45,490 nucleotides of DNA from Chthoniobacteraceae bacterium (GCA_947476255.1 CANJPY010000037.1:1-45490); one strand, 5' to 3'. Shown: positions 1 through 9,196, counted from the first letter of the stretch. Numbers and translations are program-made. The notes: generated by a model not told the origin, from the sequence alone.

Positions 1-103
1 AGCGCAGTGGACCCACCCGTTCCCATTCCGAACACGGAAGTGAAACGCTGCAGCCCCGATGATAGTGCTTCTATAGGTTGCGCGAAAGTAGGACGTCGCC
101 AGT
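1..103 (+). rRNA. rrf: 5S ribosomal RNA, 5' end cut by window edge
   Basis: The first ~100 bases carry the conserved 5S core: the loop containing CCGAACACGGAAGTGAAAC at about 28-46, then GATGATAGT and the 3' stretch GCGAAAGTAGGACGTCGCCA. Roughly the first dozen bases, which should pair with the 3' end, lie outside the window, so the 5' boundary is missing. The 3' end is placed just before the terminator hairpin and could be off by a base or two. The remainder of an rrn operon is expected to the left. Confidence 0.93.
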
Positions 104-107
104 TTCC

Positions 108-149
108 CCGCCCCGCATCGGCTAAAACCTTTGCGGGGCGGCCTTTTTT
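108..149 (+). terminator. Rho-independent terminator of the rRNA operon
   Basis: A 10-bp GC-rich perfect stem (CCGCCCCGCA at 108-117 with TGCGGGGCGG at 132-141) encloses a 14-base loop and is followed by a run of six T. It begins a few bases after the 5S 3' end, exactly where an rrn terminator is expected. Confidence 0.88.
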
Positions 150-241
150 GTCTGGGTCTTGTCTGCTTATGGAGAGGGGGGCTCCTTTTCAAAAATGAGA
201 CAATCCCAGACGACGCCATCAAGGGCGGCTTCTTTGTGTGT

Positions 242-1387
242 TCACTTTACGGATATGATGTCCGTCTCGGACATTTCCAACACGCCCGTCCCCGAATTTT
301 TTCCCTTCTGTATTTCCTGCTGCAAAAGGGAGAGCGCCTCCTCGAAACTGATCTTTTTTTTGAGTTCCGGGTCGTAGTAGGTTGGGTAGAGGAGATAGGC
401 TGCTGCAAATATCTCCACGGCGCCGCGTTTTGCTGTCCTACGGGGACAGGGTTGACGGTCGTCCGTGGCGCCCCAGCCCGCATAAAAAGGCGATCCAAGG
501 CAGGTCACTTCGATGCCTCTCAGGAGCGCCTCGAACCCTGAAAGCGAGGTAATGGTGTACACGTGGTCGATTGTTTCAAACGCATCTGCAATAGCAATGT
601 CCTGCTCAATCACCTGAGCCGTGTCCCTGATTTCCTGCGCTATGGGACCGGTGGCTCTGGCCCCGTGAAGCGTTTCAGGGTGGGGTTTGTAAAGGATCTG
701 TGCTTCCGGGTTTTCACGAACTGCGATCTTGATCAGATCCTGGTTTTCGATAGGGCTTTCGCACCCTTTCACAATCGACATATCGCCCTCCACCTGTCCG
801 ACAACGAGAACGCGCTTCCTGTCTTTTGGGCCGTAAATCTCTGAAACGTCGGCTTCTTTTGCGCTGTTATATTTGCTCAGGCGAGTTTCGAGCACTCGGT
901 TTATTCCGGTTCGAGCCCTCGCAAGCAGGTCTGGATCAGCTTCGAAATCGTAGTGCTGAAGCAGGTGTTCAAGTTGTGACACCCCTGTCGCGTCGTAGTA
1001 GAGGAAAGGGGAATCAAAACACAGTGAAATCGGAGGTGCGTTTGTGGAGCCTAGGGCCACTGAGCGCAGAAATCCATCTTCAACACGGATGAAGGGAACG
1101 CGGTGGTTGTGACAGAATTTTTCAAGAAACTCCGGATGTTTGTAGCCCCACACATAGACTCTGGCGGAGGATGCCCATAGAATGCGCGGTGCCCAAAGTG
1201 TGTAAAATTCCCATTTCCCGAGGGACCGCTCTGCCCGGTACACGGCGCGCTCAGGGAGCCATGTTTCGAGATGCTCTTTCCACGGTTTGAATCCAAAAAC
1301 GAATGCGGATGCATTCTTTTGGCTCCCGAGACCGTCGCGGAGCGCTGGATTCAGGGGGGAAGGTGGTGTGGTGCTGGAGACCTTCAA
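242..1387 (-). CDS. KpsC/LipB-like capsular polysaccharide glycosyltransferase, single domain
   Basis: 381 residues of the Capsule_synth (KpsC/KpsS/LipB) family, whose characterised members are cytoplasmic beta-Kdo transferases building the lipid-linked linker of group 2 capsules. Recognisable blocks are WGYKHPEFL and RVEDGFLRSVALG in the N-terminal half, ILYKPHPE in the middle, and TSLSGFEALLRG...GSPFYAGWGATDD near the C-terminus, the usual acceptor/nucleotide-sugar region. Canonical KpsC has two such domains in tandem; this protein has only one. The frame opens with TTG at 1387 and has no good Shine-Dalgarno, so the start is uncertain by a few codons, although the conserved part begins about residue 28. 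It stands alone, convergent with the rRNA operon, with no kps export genes visible. The donor sugar cannot be read from sequence. Confidence 0.85.
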   Translation of the reverse strand: MKVSSTTPPSPLNPALRDGLGSQKNASAFVFGFKPWKEHLETWLPERAVYRAERSLGKWEFYTLWAPRILWASSARVYVWGYKHPEFLEKFCHNHRVPFIRVEDGFLRSVALGSTNAPPISLCFDSPFLYYDATGVSQLEHLLQHYDFEADPDLLARARTGINRVLETRLSKYNSAKEADVSEIYGPKDRKRVLVVGQVEGDMSIVKGCESPIENQDLIKIAVRENPEAQILYKPHPETLHGARATGPIAQEIRDTAQVIEQDIAIADAFETIDHVYTITSLSGFEALLRGIEVTCLGSPFYAGWGATDDRQPCPRRTAKRGAVEIFAAAYLLYPTYYDPELKKKISFEEALSLLQQEIQKGKNSGTGVLEMSETDIISVK

Positions 1388-1619
1388 AGTTTCTCTGGGG
1401 TGTCTTTTTTGCCGGTTGCAAGCGGGTTGATTCCTTAATTCAGTTCATCCACAGGCGCAAGCTCCGGCAAGGGTCTTGCTCTAATTCTATAGGGGTCTTT
1501 CCGAAGAGCTAAGGGTGCGCTCCGCTCCATTCGCTTTTGACTCGGCGGGGCGGAGCGTGCAGGAGACGAGTTTGCATGGAATGATTTTAGAAAAAAATCG
1601 CTTTTTCATGAGAGGTTCA

Positions 1620-3536
1620 ATGTCCCTGCGGTTTTCAGGCATTTTTGCACTGGCAGGGGTATCCCTGCAGGACGCCATGGCGGCACAACGGGTTGCCCTT
1701 GTTGGTGGCTGCAGCTAGTACGCCAACCTGCCCTCGAACATGCGGTTGGTGAGTCCTGTGGCCTATTCCGCTGACGTTGCAGCCGCGCTCAAAGCGATGG
1801 GATATCTGATCGTCGTCGGAGGTGCGGTCAAAGCCCCAACCGAGAAGAGCTCGCCACCGCGGCCGAACGGTTTGCCAGTACGGCTCGGGGCGCGGAAGCC
1901 GCGGTATTCTATTACTCGGGCCACGGGATCTAGGTCGGGGAGGACAATTATCTGCTGCCCGTGGACACGCCCAAGATCACTGGGATTTCGCAGCTTAAAA
2001 ACCGGGCGGTGCAGTAGCTTCGCTATAATTTCATGGTGGCGCTTGAAGAAGCAAAAGTGCGGACAAAGGTGGTGATGTTGGACTGTTGCCGGGACAACCC
2101 GTTTGCCTCTCAGTTGGAGGCCGTGCTGGCGCAGGTCGGGAAGTCGATTAAGACTAAAAGCGTGGGGGAGATCGCCGGATATGGGCCGAGTTTTTATCTG
2201 GTCTTTGCGGCCAGTCCAGGCCAGGCGGCATCGGATGGAAACGGGCGGCGCTACAATCCGTTTACCGCTGCATTTTTAAAGACCTTGGAAACGAGCGTCA
2301 GCAAGGACATCGATCTGTTTTTGCGGGACGTGAAGAAGGTGATGGCTGCGGATGAGATGAGTTGGACCAACCGCAGCCTGACGGGTGAATTTTTTACTGG
2401 GTTTGTTGCCTGTGGCGCTCAAGAAAGCGGATCGTGGCGCCCAGCAGGCGGAGGTGGAGCGGCGCGCCCGTGAGTTGGCGGTGCAAATGGCTGCCGGGAA
2501 GGCGCAGGACAACTCTTTAGGTCTGCAAAACAGCTGTGTTCTGGAGGAACGCGAGGCGGGGCAGGTGTATGAGAACAGCTTTGCAAGCCGGTTTCGTTGG
2601 TGTCTGCCAGGGGATTTTATCATGGGCAGTCCCGCCGCGGAGCAGGCGGCCGTGAAGAAGTGGTTCGATGCTTCCGATGAAAAGCAGCATCCGGTGAAGT
2701 TGACCCGCGGTTTTTGGTTGGCCGAACACGAGGTGACACAGGGGGATTGGAAGAAAGTGATAGGACGCTCCCTGAGGCAGGAGGTAGTGGCGATGTTGAA
2801 CGACAAACAGAAGTTAAATTTCGGAGGTGGAAAGATTGTGACGGTACGGGAATTTATTGGAGCAAGCGTGGGATATGACCCTGAAAAACACATGGGAGTG
2901 GAGTGAGATGACATGCCTGTCTAGTGTGTGAGCAGGGTGCAGGCAGTGGAATATTGTCAACGCTTGACGGAGCGGGAGCGGAGTGTTGGGCGGTTGGCGG
3001 TGGGATGGAAGTACGGTCTGCCGACGGAGGAGCAGTGGGAGTGCGCCTGCAGGGCTGGGACGAGCGGCATGGTGTACAGCGTTGGTGTACAGCGTTGGTG
3101 TACAGCGTTGGTGTACAGCGTTGGGGTGCAGTTTCTTGCAAAATAATGCACCTGCATTGGACAACATTGCCTGGTATGGGGGCAGCAGCAGTGTGAACGA
3201 CATCGGACGTGGGTGGGATTCCAGCGGATGGACAGAACGGCAATATAGTGGAGGAACGGTTGGTCCCCGCCGTGTGGGAACGAAGGGAGCCAATCCGTGG
3301 GGATTGCATGACATGATTGGGAATGTGTTTGAGTGGTGCGCTGATTGGTATAAAGAGGAAATTACGGGTGATATTTTGAATCCTACGGGCCCTGATTCGG
3401 GCGTCTTCCGCGTCTTGCGTGGCGGCACGTGGGTCATCATCGCCGCCGGTTGTCGCGCGGCCTACCGGCGGGGGTATGTCCAGCGTTTCGTAGTGACAAC
3501 GCTGGTTTCCGGCCTGCCCTAGTTCGATCCAATTAG
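1620..3536 (+). pseudogene. Broken caspase-like (C14) + formylglycine-generating-enzyme-like (FGE-sulfatase) protein
   Basis: The ancestral gene was a secreted protein with a signal peptide (ATG 1620, preceded by AGAGG), a caspase-like domain and a C-terminal SUMF1/FGE domain, a common verrucomicrobial architecture. Caspase hallmarks survive in pieces: ALVGG near the start, YYSGHG (His, ~1913-1930) and LDCCRDNPF (Cys, ~2075-2102). FGE blocks follow: FIMGSP, GLPTEEQWECACRAG, GANPWGLHDMIGN, EWCADWY and LRGGTW. Disruptions in the coding phase are TAG 1717, TAG 1931, TAG 2015, TGA 2904 and TAG 2922. Frames also change near 1840, 2420, 3100 (tandem repeat) and 3497; the natural C-terminus GFRPALVRSN ends at TAG 3534-3536. 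The cysteine in AAGCRAAYR is kept. With so many lesions, expression of a full protein is not credible. The original role is unknown. Confidence 0.85.
3072..3123 (+). repeat. Four perfect tandem copies of a 13-bp unit inside the FGE pseudogene
   Basis: The unit GTGTACAGCGTTG occurs four times head to tail at 3072, 3085, 3098 and 3111, then diverges (GGGTGCAG). Thirteen is not a multiple of three, so each gained or lost copy shifts the frame. Upstream FGE coding is in the frame of 3072 and downstream coding in the frame of 3130. Removing exactly one copy would join them without a stop. Confidence 0.97.
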
Positions 3537-3761
3537 GCGCGGCGTGGAGTCTGGTACTCAGGCGCGAGGGGACGAGTCGGAGTGGGGAGGGCGTTGGAGC
3601 AGGGGGGAGACGTTCAGTGGGGCTGCGGGTAAACGTAACGTGCGCGCCTTGGTTCTGGTGGCTTGCGAATGCCCCGTGGTGCAAGAAATCATGCTGTTCA
3701 CGGATGTCTCCGAAGTGAAAGAATGTTGAGTTTACTGCATGAGGTTGTTTTGATTTAGGTC

Positions 3762-4331
3762 ATGCAACTATCTGGCAAACAGAGGTTTTTGCGGGTTCCG
3801 GTCTTCCTGAGTCTGCCAATCTTTGGGGCCGGGGATGAGTTAGTGTCCGCCGAGCAGCTTGCAAACCAATGGCGACGAACCAAGCCGTTCTCAGCGCCCG
3901 AGGAAAAGGTACGTAAAGGCATGGCTTTAGTGGAAGCCTCGGGAGGAACTTCGCCGGGCAAGTCTTTCGAGGTCACGGTTGACGCAAAAACGCTGGCGAG
4001 CTTTCAGAATATTCAGTTTCGGCTCAACAGCGCCGAGATCGAGGCGGGAGCCTCGCGCGCCCAGTTGGCTGAAATTGCGAGGGCGATGCAGAACGCGGGT
4101 GATGAAAGATTTTTGATCGAGGGGCACACTTGTGACCGGGGAGGGGAGGCCCTGAACGCGGATCTTTTCCGACGCAGGGCGCAGGCGGTCTGGGAGGTGC
4201 TTGTTGCCCTGAGGGTTGATGGCATACGCATGCAGACCATGGGATGTGGTCAGAGCGAGCCGATCGTCCCTAACACAGATGAGCAGGCACGGGCGAAGAA
4301 TCGCAGGGTGCAGATTTTTCGAAGGCTTTGA
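3762..4331 (+). CDS. OmpA-family (peptidoglycan-binding) outer-membrane or periplasmic protein
   Basis: 189 residues: a basic, hydrophobic N-terminus (about residues 1-30) that looks like a signal sequence, a spacer, then an OmpA C-terminal domain over roughly residues 85-189. Domain marks are the strand before FRLNSAEIEAGA, FLIEGHTCDRGG, RRAQAVWEVL, GCGQSEPIVPN and the closing ARAKNRRVQIF. The family binds diaminopimelate in peptidoglycan and tethers the outer membrane to the wall. The usual HTD is HTCD here, a variation seen in related sequences. There is no N-terminal beta-barrel, so this is a free anchoring domain. It lies between two broken genes on the same strand and is itself open throughout. 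The Shine-Dalgarno before ATG 3762 is weak. Confidence 0.8.
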   Translation: MQLSGKQRFLRVPVFLSLPIFGAGDELVSAEQLANQWRRTKPFSAPEEKVRKGMALVEASGGTSPGKSFEVTVDAKTLASFQNIQFRLNSAEIEAGASRAQLAEIARAMQNAGDERFLIEGHTCDRGGEALNADLFRRRAQAVWEVLVALRVDGIRMQTMGCGQSEPIVPNTDEQARAKNRRVQIFRRL

Positions 4332-4337
4332 GGCGAC

Positions 4338-4552
4338 GCACGATTGCCGTGTGCCACACATTGGGGACCTGAAAGCTGCTCGACGAGCGTCGGCACCAAG
4401 GTTGTTGAGCGGATGGAGGCCGCTTTTTACGGGCCGGGCATGGAAACCTTGCAAGAGCAGGGAATGTTTCAAGAGCGGCTCGGGAAATAGGATTTTGGGC
4501 TGCGCAATCTGAATCGGTCGAGAGGAGAGACTGCACTCACTGGTAGGTTTTA
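4338..4552 (+). pseudogene. Remnant of the N-terminal half of a CsgG/FlgO-like protein
   Basis: In the frame of 4338 the translation reads like a CsgG/FlgO domain: TSVGTKVVERMEAAF, then METLQEQGMFQERLGK, TAG at 4488-4490, and after the stop DFGLRNLNRS. This resembles the 'open the protein, measure the right to an E-rich helix, then L-x-EQ' pattern of such domains. The sense then continues in another frame as the 267-residue frame starting at 4553 (RAFAHGAADLMTIG). One stop and one frameshift therefore separate the two parts. The remnant begins only a few bases after the OmpA gene stop. The family call is by eye and moderate. Confidence 0.45.
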
Positions 4553-5356
4553 TTGAGCACCGCGACCGTTCGCGCCTTCGCTCATGGTGCCGCTGATTTG
4601 ATGACCATCGGATGTTGGGAGGTGCTTGGTACGCCGGCCGAACTGGCTTTTGACGGCACACAACTCCGGATACAGGTCACTTATTCCGAACGAGACTGTG
4701 TAGATTCCGCAATGGTCATTGGAAAAGACGGAGCTCAGGCGATCGATAATGTCAGTCGGACGGGCTATAAAACGGCGCTCTATCACGACGACCCCGCACC
4801 GGAAACTCGGGCGGTTCCGAGCATGGCTTCGGAGGAAGCGCCCAAAGCGCCTCAAGCTGCACCAAAGCCCCCTGCGCATGCGCAGAGTGCGCCGAAAACC
4901 GTCAAAGGTGAGACTTCCAGTTCGTTTGCCAAGTTAGCCACGAGTTTGTTGGCAGGCGCCAAACGGAATTTTAATCAGAGGCAGGATGGCCCAATCAGGG
5001 TCGCTGTATACAGGTTTGTACCGCGGGATGAGACAGGGGCAAAAGGCGCGAATTTGGGCGAACGGATTACGAGTGAGTTGGAACGAGCCCTCGTAGGGCA
5101 ACCGGGGTTTGAACTGGTCACTCGAAAAAATTTGAGCGACATTCAAGCCGAGCAAAGACTCAACGAGGCTCATTGGAATCAGAGCAGTGAGAAGCAGCGG
5201 CAATTCGGTGTTTCGGACGCCGATCTTATTCTCAGGGGCAATTACTCGGTGTCCAACTCACGGGCACCCGTACGATTGGAATGCGAACTTTTAGATCCGA
5301 GAAGTGGCGTTGTGGTGGGAGCGACAGAGGCTGTTGTTGAAATCGGTCAGCAGTAG
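4553..5356 (+). CDS. CsgG/FlgO-like protein, probably the 3' part of a broken gene
   Basis: 267 residues from a TTG at 4553; an in-frame TAG lies only 9 bases upstream, and no signal peptide is present. Residues ~10-85 look like the end of one CsgG/FlgO-type domain (HGAADLMTIGCWEV). A Pro/Ala-rich linker (~85-125) follows, then a second such domain at ~145-265: IRVAVYRFVP, GERITSELERAL, FELVTRKNLSDIQAEQ, DADLILRGNYSV, ECELLDPRSGVVVG. CsgG-type proteins are outer-membrane secretion factors and FlgO is an outer-membrane flagellar protein; domains of this shape are widely used in envelope lipoproteins. Because the missing export signal and first domain appear in the preceding disrupted stretch, this is likely a fragment, even though an automatic caller would report it as a gene. 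Confidence 0.5.
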   Translation: MSTATVRAFAHGAADLMTIGCWEVLGTPAELAFDGTQLRIQVTYSERDCVDSAMVIGKDGAQAIDNVSRTGYKTALYHDDPAPETRAVPSMASEEAPKAPQAAPKPPAHAQSAPKTVKGETSSSFAKLATSLLAGAKRNFNQRQDGPIRVAVYRFVPRDETGAKGANLGERITSELERALVGQPGFELVTRKNLSDIQAEQRLNEAHWNQSSEKQRQFGVSDADLILRGNYSVSNSRAPVRLECELLDPRSGVVVGATEAVVEIGQQ

Positions 5357-5494
5357 TACGGGGCTCGGTGTGGGGGGCTCCCTGCGCAAGCGTCAAGTCC
5401 ATCCAGCATAGAGAAGGATGGGGTTTTGGAACCTACATTATGGTGGGCGGGGTGAGGTTTCACCCGTTTCTTGAGCCGCTCGCTGTGCCACTGC

Positions 5495-6901
5495 CTATTT
5501 TCCCGTTGAATCTCCTTTTCCCCCGCCTTTTTCGCGCTTGTCCCGCAGCGGAAAATTGGGGTCGTCGACATGGGCCTCCGCCATCAGTGTCTCCGCTTTT
5601 TCCACAAGGTCCGGCCTGCTCGCCGCCAGATTTTGCGCCTCCCCCACATCGCTCTTAAGGTCGTAGATCTCCACCGCTTTGGAGGGCCCGTTCCTTACCC
5701 CTTTCCAGTCCCCCCAGCGCACCGCCTGCAGCGAGGCACCCTCATGGAGTTCCCAATAAAAATAGTCGCGCACAGGCATCCGCCCGCCTTTGAGAAACGG
5801 CACCATTGAAACTCCGTCGGGACGAACCTCTGCGGGAATCTTTGCGCCGGTCAACGCGGCGCAGGTGGGGAGGAAATCCCAAAACGCCCACGCCTCTTCG
5901 CTCACCCGTCCCGCAGGCACCACCCCGGGCCACCGGATGATCCCCGCATTTCGCAAGCCCCCCTCGTACAACTCGCGTTTATAGCCACGCATTCCATTTG
6001 CCGCCTGCTCAAAGAGCCGTCCGAGGGGCGAGTTCGGTGCAAACGACGACCCGTTATCTCCCGAAAACATCACCAGCGTTTTCTCGTCGATGTGAAGCTC
6101 CTTAAGCAACGTGAGCAACCTGCCTACATCTGTGTCGAGGCGGGTCACCATGGCCGCATAGTTCTTTTGCTCTTCCGTCCAAGGTTTGTCTTTGTAAATG
6201 CCTTGATCGTCGATGTGAAACGTCCCGTGAGGAAGGGTCACGGCGTAGTACAGAAAGAACGGTTCCTCCTTGTGCTCCCTGACAAACTTCAGGGTTTCCT
6301 CCGCGATTAGGTTCTGGGAGTACACGGCTCCCTTGCCCTCGACCTTGAGATTGCCGTCGTTCCCCGGCAAATCAAACCTCTGGTCGTCATTGTAAAGGTA
6401 CTTTGGAAAATAACTGTGGGCGTGGCGCTGGCAGTTATAACCAAAAAAATGGTCAAACCCCACCTTGAGCGGACTCCCCGTGGTCTCAAACATCCCCATG
6501 CCCCACTTACCGATACAAGCGGTTCGATACCCTGCGCTTTTGAGCAGTTGCGCGACCGTAAACGTACCAGCAGGCAGAGGCAGCTGCCCCGCAGGTTGAA
6601 TCTCGCGGTTGGCGCGAATGGGCGAGTGGCCCATGTGTTTGCCAATCATCAGGGAGGTCCGACTCGGCGCACACACTGTCGTTCCGCAATAGGCTTGGGT
6701 GCACCGGGTGCCCTCGCTCGCCATCCGGTCGAGGTTTGGCGTCTGAATCAGTTTCTGGCCGTAACAACCAAGGTCTCCCTGGGCGATATCATCGCTTAAA
6801 ATAAAAATGATATTCGGCTTGGACGTGGGGGCGCTCGCCGCTGCCCCAACAAGACTCAAGAGGAAAAACAGACAGCCCAACCCATTCATGCATCGTTTCA
6901 T
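5495..6901 (-). CDS. Secreted arylsulfatase (formylglycine-dependent sulfatase family)
   Basis: 468 residues with a signal peptide of about 24 residues ending ASA. The sulfatase fold is clear: NIIFILSDD with metal-binding Asp37-Asp38, the signature Cys77-Ala-Pro-Ser-Arg81 followed by [14 protein letters not shown], and [10 protein letters not shown] with the later metal ligands. Cys77 must be oxidised to formylglycine by an FGE or anSME enzyme encoded elsewhere, since the only FGE-like gene in the window is broken. The family cleaves sulfate esters, usually from sulfated polysaccharides, in the periplasm or outside. An ATG at 6889 is a possible alternative start. No strong Shine-Dalgarno is seen. 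The substrate cannot be told from sequence. Confidence 0.92.
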   Translation of the reverse strand: MKRCMNGLGCLFFLLSLVGAAASAPTSKPNIIFILSDDIAQGDLGCYGQKLIQTPNLDRMASEGTRCTQAYCGTTVCAPSRTSLMIGKHMGHSPIRANREIQPAGQLPLPAGTFTVAQLLKSAGYRTACIGKWGMGMFETTGSPLKVGFDHFFGYNCQRHAHSYFPKYLYNDDQRFDLPGNDGNLKVEGKGAVYSQNLIAEETLKFVREHKEEPFFLYYAVTLPHGTFHIDDQGIYKDKPWTEEQKNYAAMVTRLDTDVGRLLTLLKELHIDEKTLVMFSGDNGSSFAPNSPLGRLFEQAANGMRGYKRELYEGGLRNAGIIRWPGVVPAGRVSEEAWAFWDFLPTCAALTGAKIPAEVRPDGVSMVPFLKGGRMPVRDYFYWELHEGASLQAVRWGDWKGVRNGPSKAVEIYDLKSDVGEAQNLAASRPDLVEKAETLMAEAHVDDPNFPLRDKREKGGGKGDSTGK

Positions 6902-7043
6902 TCTAGAATTCGAACCGAAGCATCTGCATTAGTCAGCTCAAATGACGCTTCTTCTTCCTGTCTAGGTAGCTACGGTCATAGCTAGTGAGCCTCACGACTT
7001 TCTTAAACAGACAGTCCTGAGCCCTGAACACCCGAGGCGTCTC

Positions 7044-7724
7044 CTACCAACGGCTATCATCCCCAAAGCATGCAGAGAGCCAGTTGCTGCAACCGCGCCT
7101 AGACGCTTCAAGTCGGTAAAAGTGGTCCCAGTTCGCAGAGGAGAGGTACAGAGGGGCGTCCTTGACTGGGACGTAGGCAATATGATTACTGCAATGAAGA
7201 ACTCGGCCCCTTTGATGCGCCCAAGCTGTAACGAGCAACTCTCCACGGGTCTGCCCCGGGGACCCTGAGTCGTCTCCCGTCACAAGATTACCAAACGCCA
7301 AGGGCAGCGTTAACAAAGGATTTGAGGAATTGTTAATGAAATTCAACGGGTGTGGTGTTGCGAAACGTCTCCCGTGGAAAATGGCCTGATTTCCAAGTAC
7401 AAGCTTAATGTCAGCCCCCTTTTCAACGGTAGAAACCTTGATGCCGTGCTCATTGAGGGTGGAAACAACCAGTTTCCCGAATGCTTCGGAAAACTCCGTC
7501 TCGTTGCCGAGCACTTCGACAAAAACCGTCCTGCCCGAAACGTCGACATTCTGCTGGAGGCTTTTCACCAAGTCCGCTGACAAGACCCGCCAGTGATGAA
7601 GCGCATGAAGTTTTTTCTGAAACGTGACCTCGTGATTTTTGACCATCGGCGCACGACTCTTACAGCCCGCACAAGCGGCAAAAAACAGCATCAACGGAAC
7701 TAGACGGAGCGCTTGACGGATCAT
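7044..7724 (-). CDS. Envelope lipoprotein, FlgO-like (hypothetical)
   Basis: 226 residues with a type II signal peptide: a hydrophobic stretch then the lipobox ACAGC with Cys21 as the lipidation site. Residues ~40-115 (HWRVLSADLVKSLQ, GRTVFVEVLGNETEFSEAFGKLVVSTLNEHGIKV) resemble the FlgO-type domain found in outer-membrane lipoproteins. The remainder, including a Gly/Pro-rich stretch and RGELLVTAWAH, has no recognised motif. It is transcribed in the direction of the arylsulfatase with a 142-base gap, and divergently from the DUF1501 gene. No flagellar genes are nearby, so a flagellar role is not implied. Function unknown. Confidence 0.6.
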   Translation of the reverse strand: MIRQALRLVPLMLFFAACAGCKSRAPMVKNHEVTFQKKLHALHHWRVLSADLVKSLQQNVDVSGRTVFVEVLGNETEFSEAFGKLVVSTLNEHGIKVSTVEKGADIKLVLGNQAIFHGRRFATPHPLNFINNSSNPLLTLPLAFGNLVTGDDSGSPGQTRGELLVTAWAHQRGRVLHCSNHIAYVPVKDAPLYLSSANWDHFYRLEASRRGCSNWLSACFGDDSRW

Positions 7725-7828
7725 TCCAAAGTCTTGCAGTCAGGCCGATTCAGTCAAGAAATTAGTCGTCAAGGCAGGCTTGCCGTGCCATACACAAACC
7801 CGAGTGCCGCATCCCCCCCTGAACCGCC

Positions 7829-9196
7829 ATGCTTAAAATTCTGGCTCCCCCCGATGAGTCGCAGCCGTTTTGCGACGGCATTTCTCGGCGCAATTTTCTC
7901 AAGATTGGTGGGCTCGGATCCATGGGGCTTTCGCTCCCAAAATTACTTGCGCTCGAGCAGGCATCCGGCATCCGGAACTCCCACAAGGCTGTGATTCTGA
8001 TTTATCTGGTGGGCGGCCCTCCCCATCAGGACATGTTTGATCTCAAGCCGAATGCGCCGCGCGAGATTGCCGGCCCCCACAAGCCTGTCGGCACAAATGT
8101 GCCCGGGATCGAGATTTGCGAACTTTTCCCCAGAATGTCGCGAATGATGGACAAGTTCGCGCTGATCCGTTCCCTCGTGGGAGCGCAGGCCGAGCACGAT
8201 GCGGCCCAGTGTTATACGGGGCGCCCCCCGCGCGGAGGCACGCCGCCGCCCTCCGGATGGCCGCAGTTTGGCAGCGTCGTGAGCGAGATCCAGGGCGGAG
8301 TCAACTCCCCGATTCCTCCGTTCGTGAGTCTCTGTTACGAGTGCACGCACGGCCCCTATAACGAACCGGGTCCCGGTGCATTGGGGCCTGCACACGCCGC
8401 CTTCCGTTCCGAAGGCGCGACCCGGGACTCTCTGACACTTCAGGGGATCACAACGGACAGGTTGGCCGATAGAGTGGGGCTCCTTTCCAGTTTCGACCAC
8501 TTCCGCCGCTCCGTGGATGCGAGCGGCAAAATGGATGCCATGGACACCTTCACCCAACAGGCGATCGGAATCCTCACCTCCTCTAAACTCGCCGACGCGC
8601 TGGACCTCTCCAAAGAAGATCCACGCATTGTCGCGCGTTATGGAACGGGTGACGTTTCCAAGCGCATCGATGGCAATGGCGCGCCTCGGGTGCCACAAAG
8701 CTTTCTTGCAGCGCGTCGACTGGTGGAGGCCGGCGCCCGCGTTGTGACTGTCAACTACAGCAAATGGGACTGGCACGGGGGGCAGGGGAACGATATTTTC
8801 ACCCGTGAGCGCGAAGACTTTCCCATCTTCGACCAGGCCGTCACAGCGCTCGTAGAGGATCTTCACCAGCGTGGACTTAGCAAAGATGTTTCGGTGCTGG
8901 TATGGGGCGAGTTCGGAAGGACCCCCACCATCAACCCGCAAGTGGGGCGCGACCACTGGCCCCGGGTTGCAATGGCGTTATTGGCTGGCGGAGGCATGCG
9001 CTGCGGCCAGGTGATTGGTTCCACCGACCGCCTTGGCGGCGAGGCGGACAGCCGGCCCGTCCATTTCGCCGAGGTCTTCTCCACGCTTTATCACAATCTG
9101 GGCATCGATGCGGCGACGGCCACCTTCACCGACTCCAAGGGGCGCCCGCATTATCTCGTCGAAAACGGAGCCCGGCCCATTTCAGAATTGATTTAA
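7829..9196 (+). CDS. DUF1501 protein with Tat-type signal (solitary copy)
   Basis: 455 residues of the DUF1501 family, a sulfatase/phosphatase-like fold expanded in Planctomycetes and Verrucomicrobia and of unknown activity. SRRNFLKIGG at residues 19-28 is a Tat-like export motif. Family blocks are YLVGGPPHQDMFDLKP, FPRMSRMMDKFALIRS, DWHGGQGN, VWGEFGRTPTIN and GRDHWP. In this phylum DUF1501 genes normally follow a DUF1549/DUF1553 gene, as the other copy in this window does; this one has no such partner. It diverges from the lipoprotein gene and is followed by a possible terminator, so it is probably monocistronic. Confidence 0.88.
   Translation: MLKILAPPDESQPFCDGISRRNFLKIGGLGSMGLSLPKLLALEQASGIRNSHKAVILIYLVGGPPHQDMFDLKPNAPREIAGPHKPVGTNVPGIEICELFPRMSRMMDKFALIRSLVGAQAEHDAAQCYTGRPPRGGTPPPSGWPQFGSVVSEIQGGVNSPIPPFVSLCYECTHGPYNEPGPGALGPAHAAFRSEGATRDSLTLQGITTDRLADRVGLLSSFDHFRRSVDASGKMDAMDTFTQQAIGILTSSKLADALDLSKEDPRIVARYGTGDVSKRIDGNGAPRVPQSFLAARRLVEAGARVVTVNYSKWDWHGGQGNDIFTREREDFPIFDQAVTALVEDLHQRGLSKDVSVLVWGEFGRTPTINPQVGRDHWPRVAMALLAGGGMRCGQVIGSTDRLGGEADSRPVHFAEVFSTLYHNLGIDAATATFTDSKGRPHYLVENGARPISELI

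Noticed and set aside
3072..3123. Tandem repeat as a CRISPR array
   Set aside because: Units are 13 bp and directly adjacent with no spacers, and no cas genes are in the window.
2854..3684. Minus-strand frame of 276 codons across the FGE pseudogene
   Set aside because: Its sequence includes the complement of the 13-bp repeat and is rich in His/Pro/Thr with no domain; the plus strand carries the FGE sense.
3544..3729. 61-codon plus-strand frame between the FGE pseudogene and the OmpA gene
   Set aside because: No homology features, no ribosome binding site and a composition like intergenic DNA.
7943..8956. Minus-strand frame of 337 codons opposite the DUF1501 gene
   Set aside because: It lies entirely within a well-supported DUF1501 gene and shows no recognisable domain.
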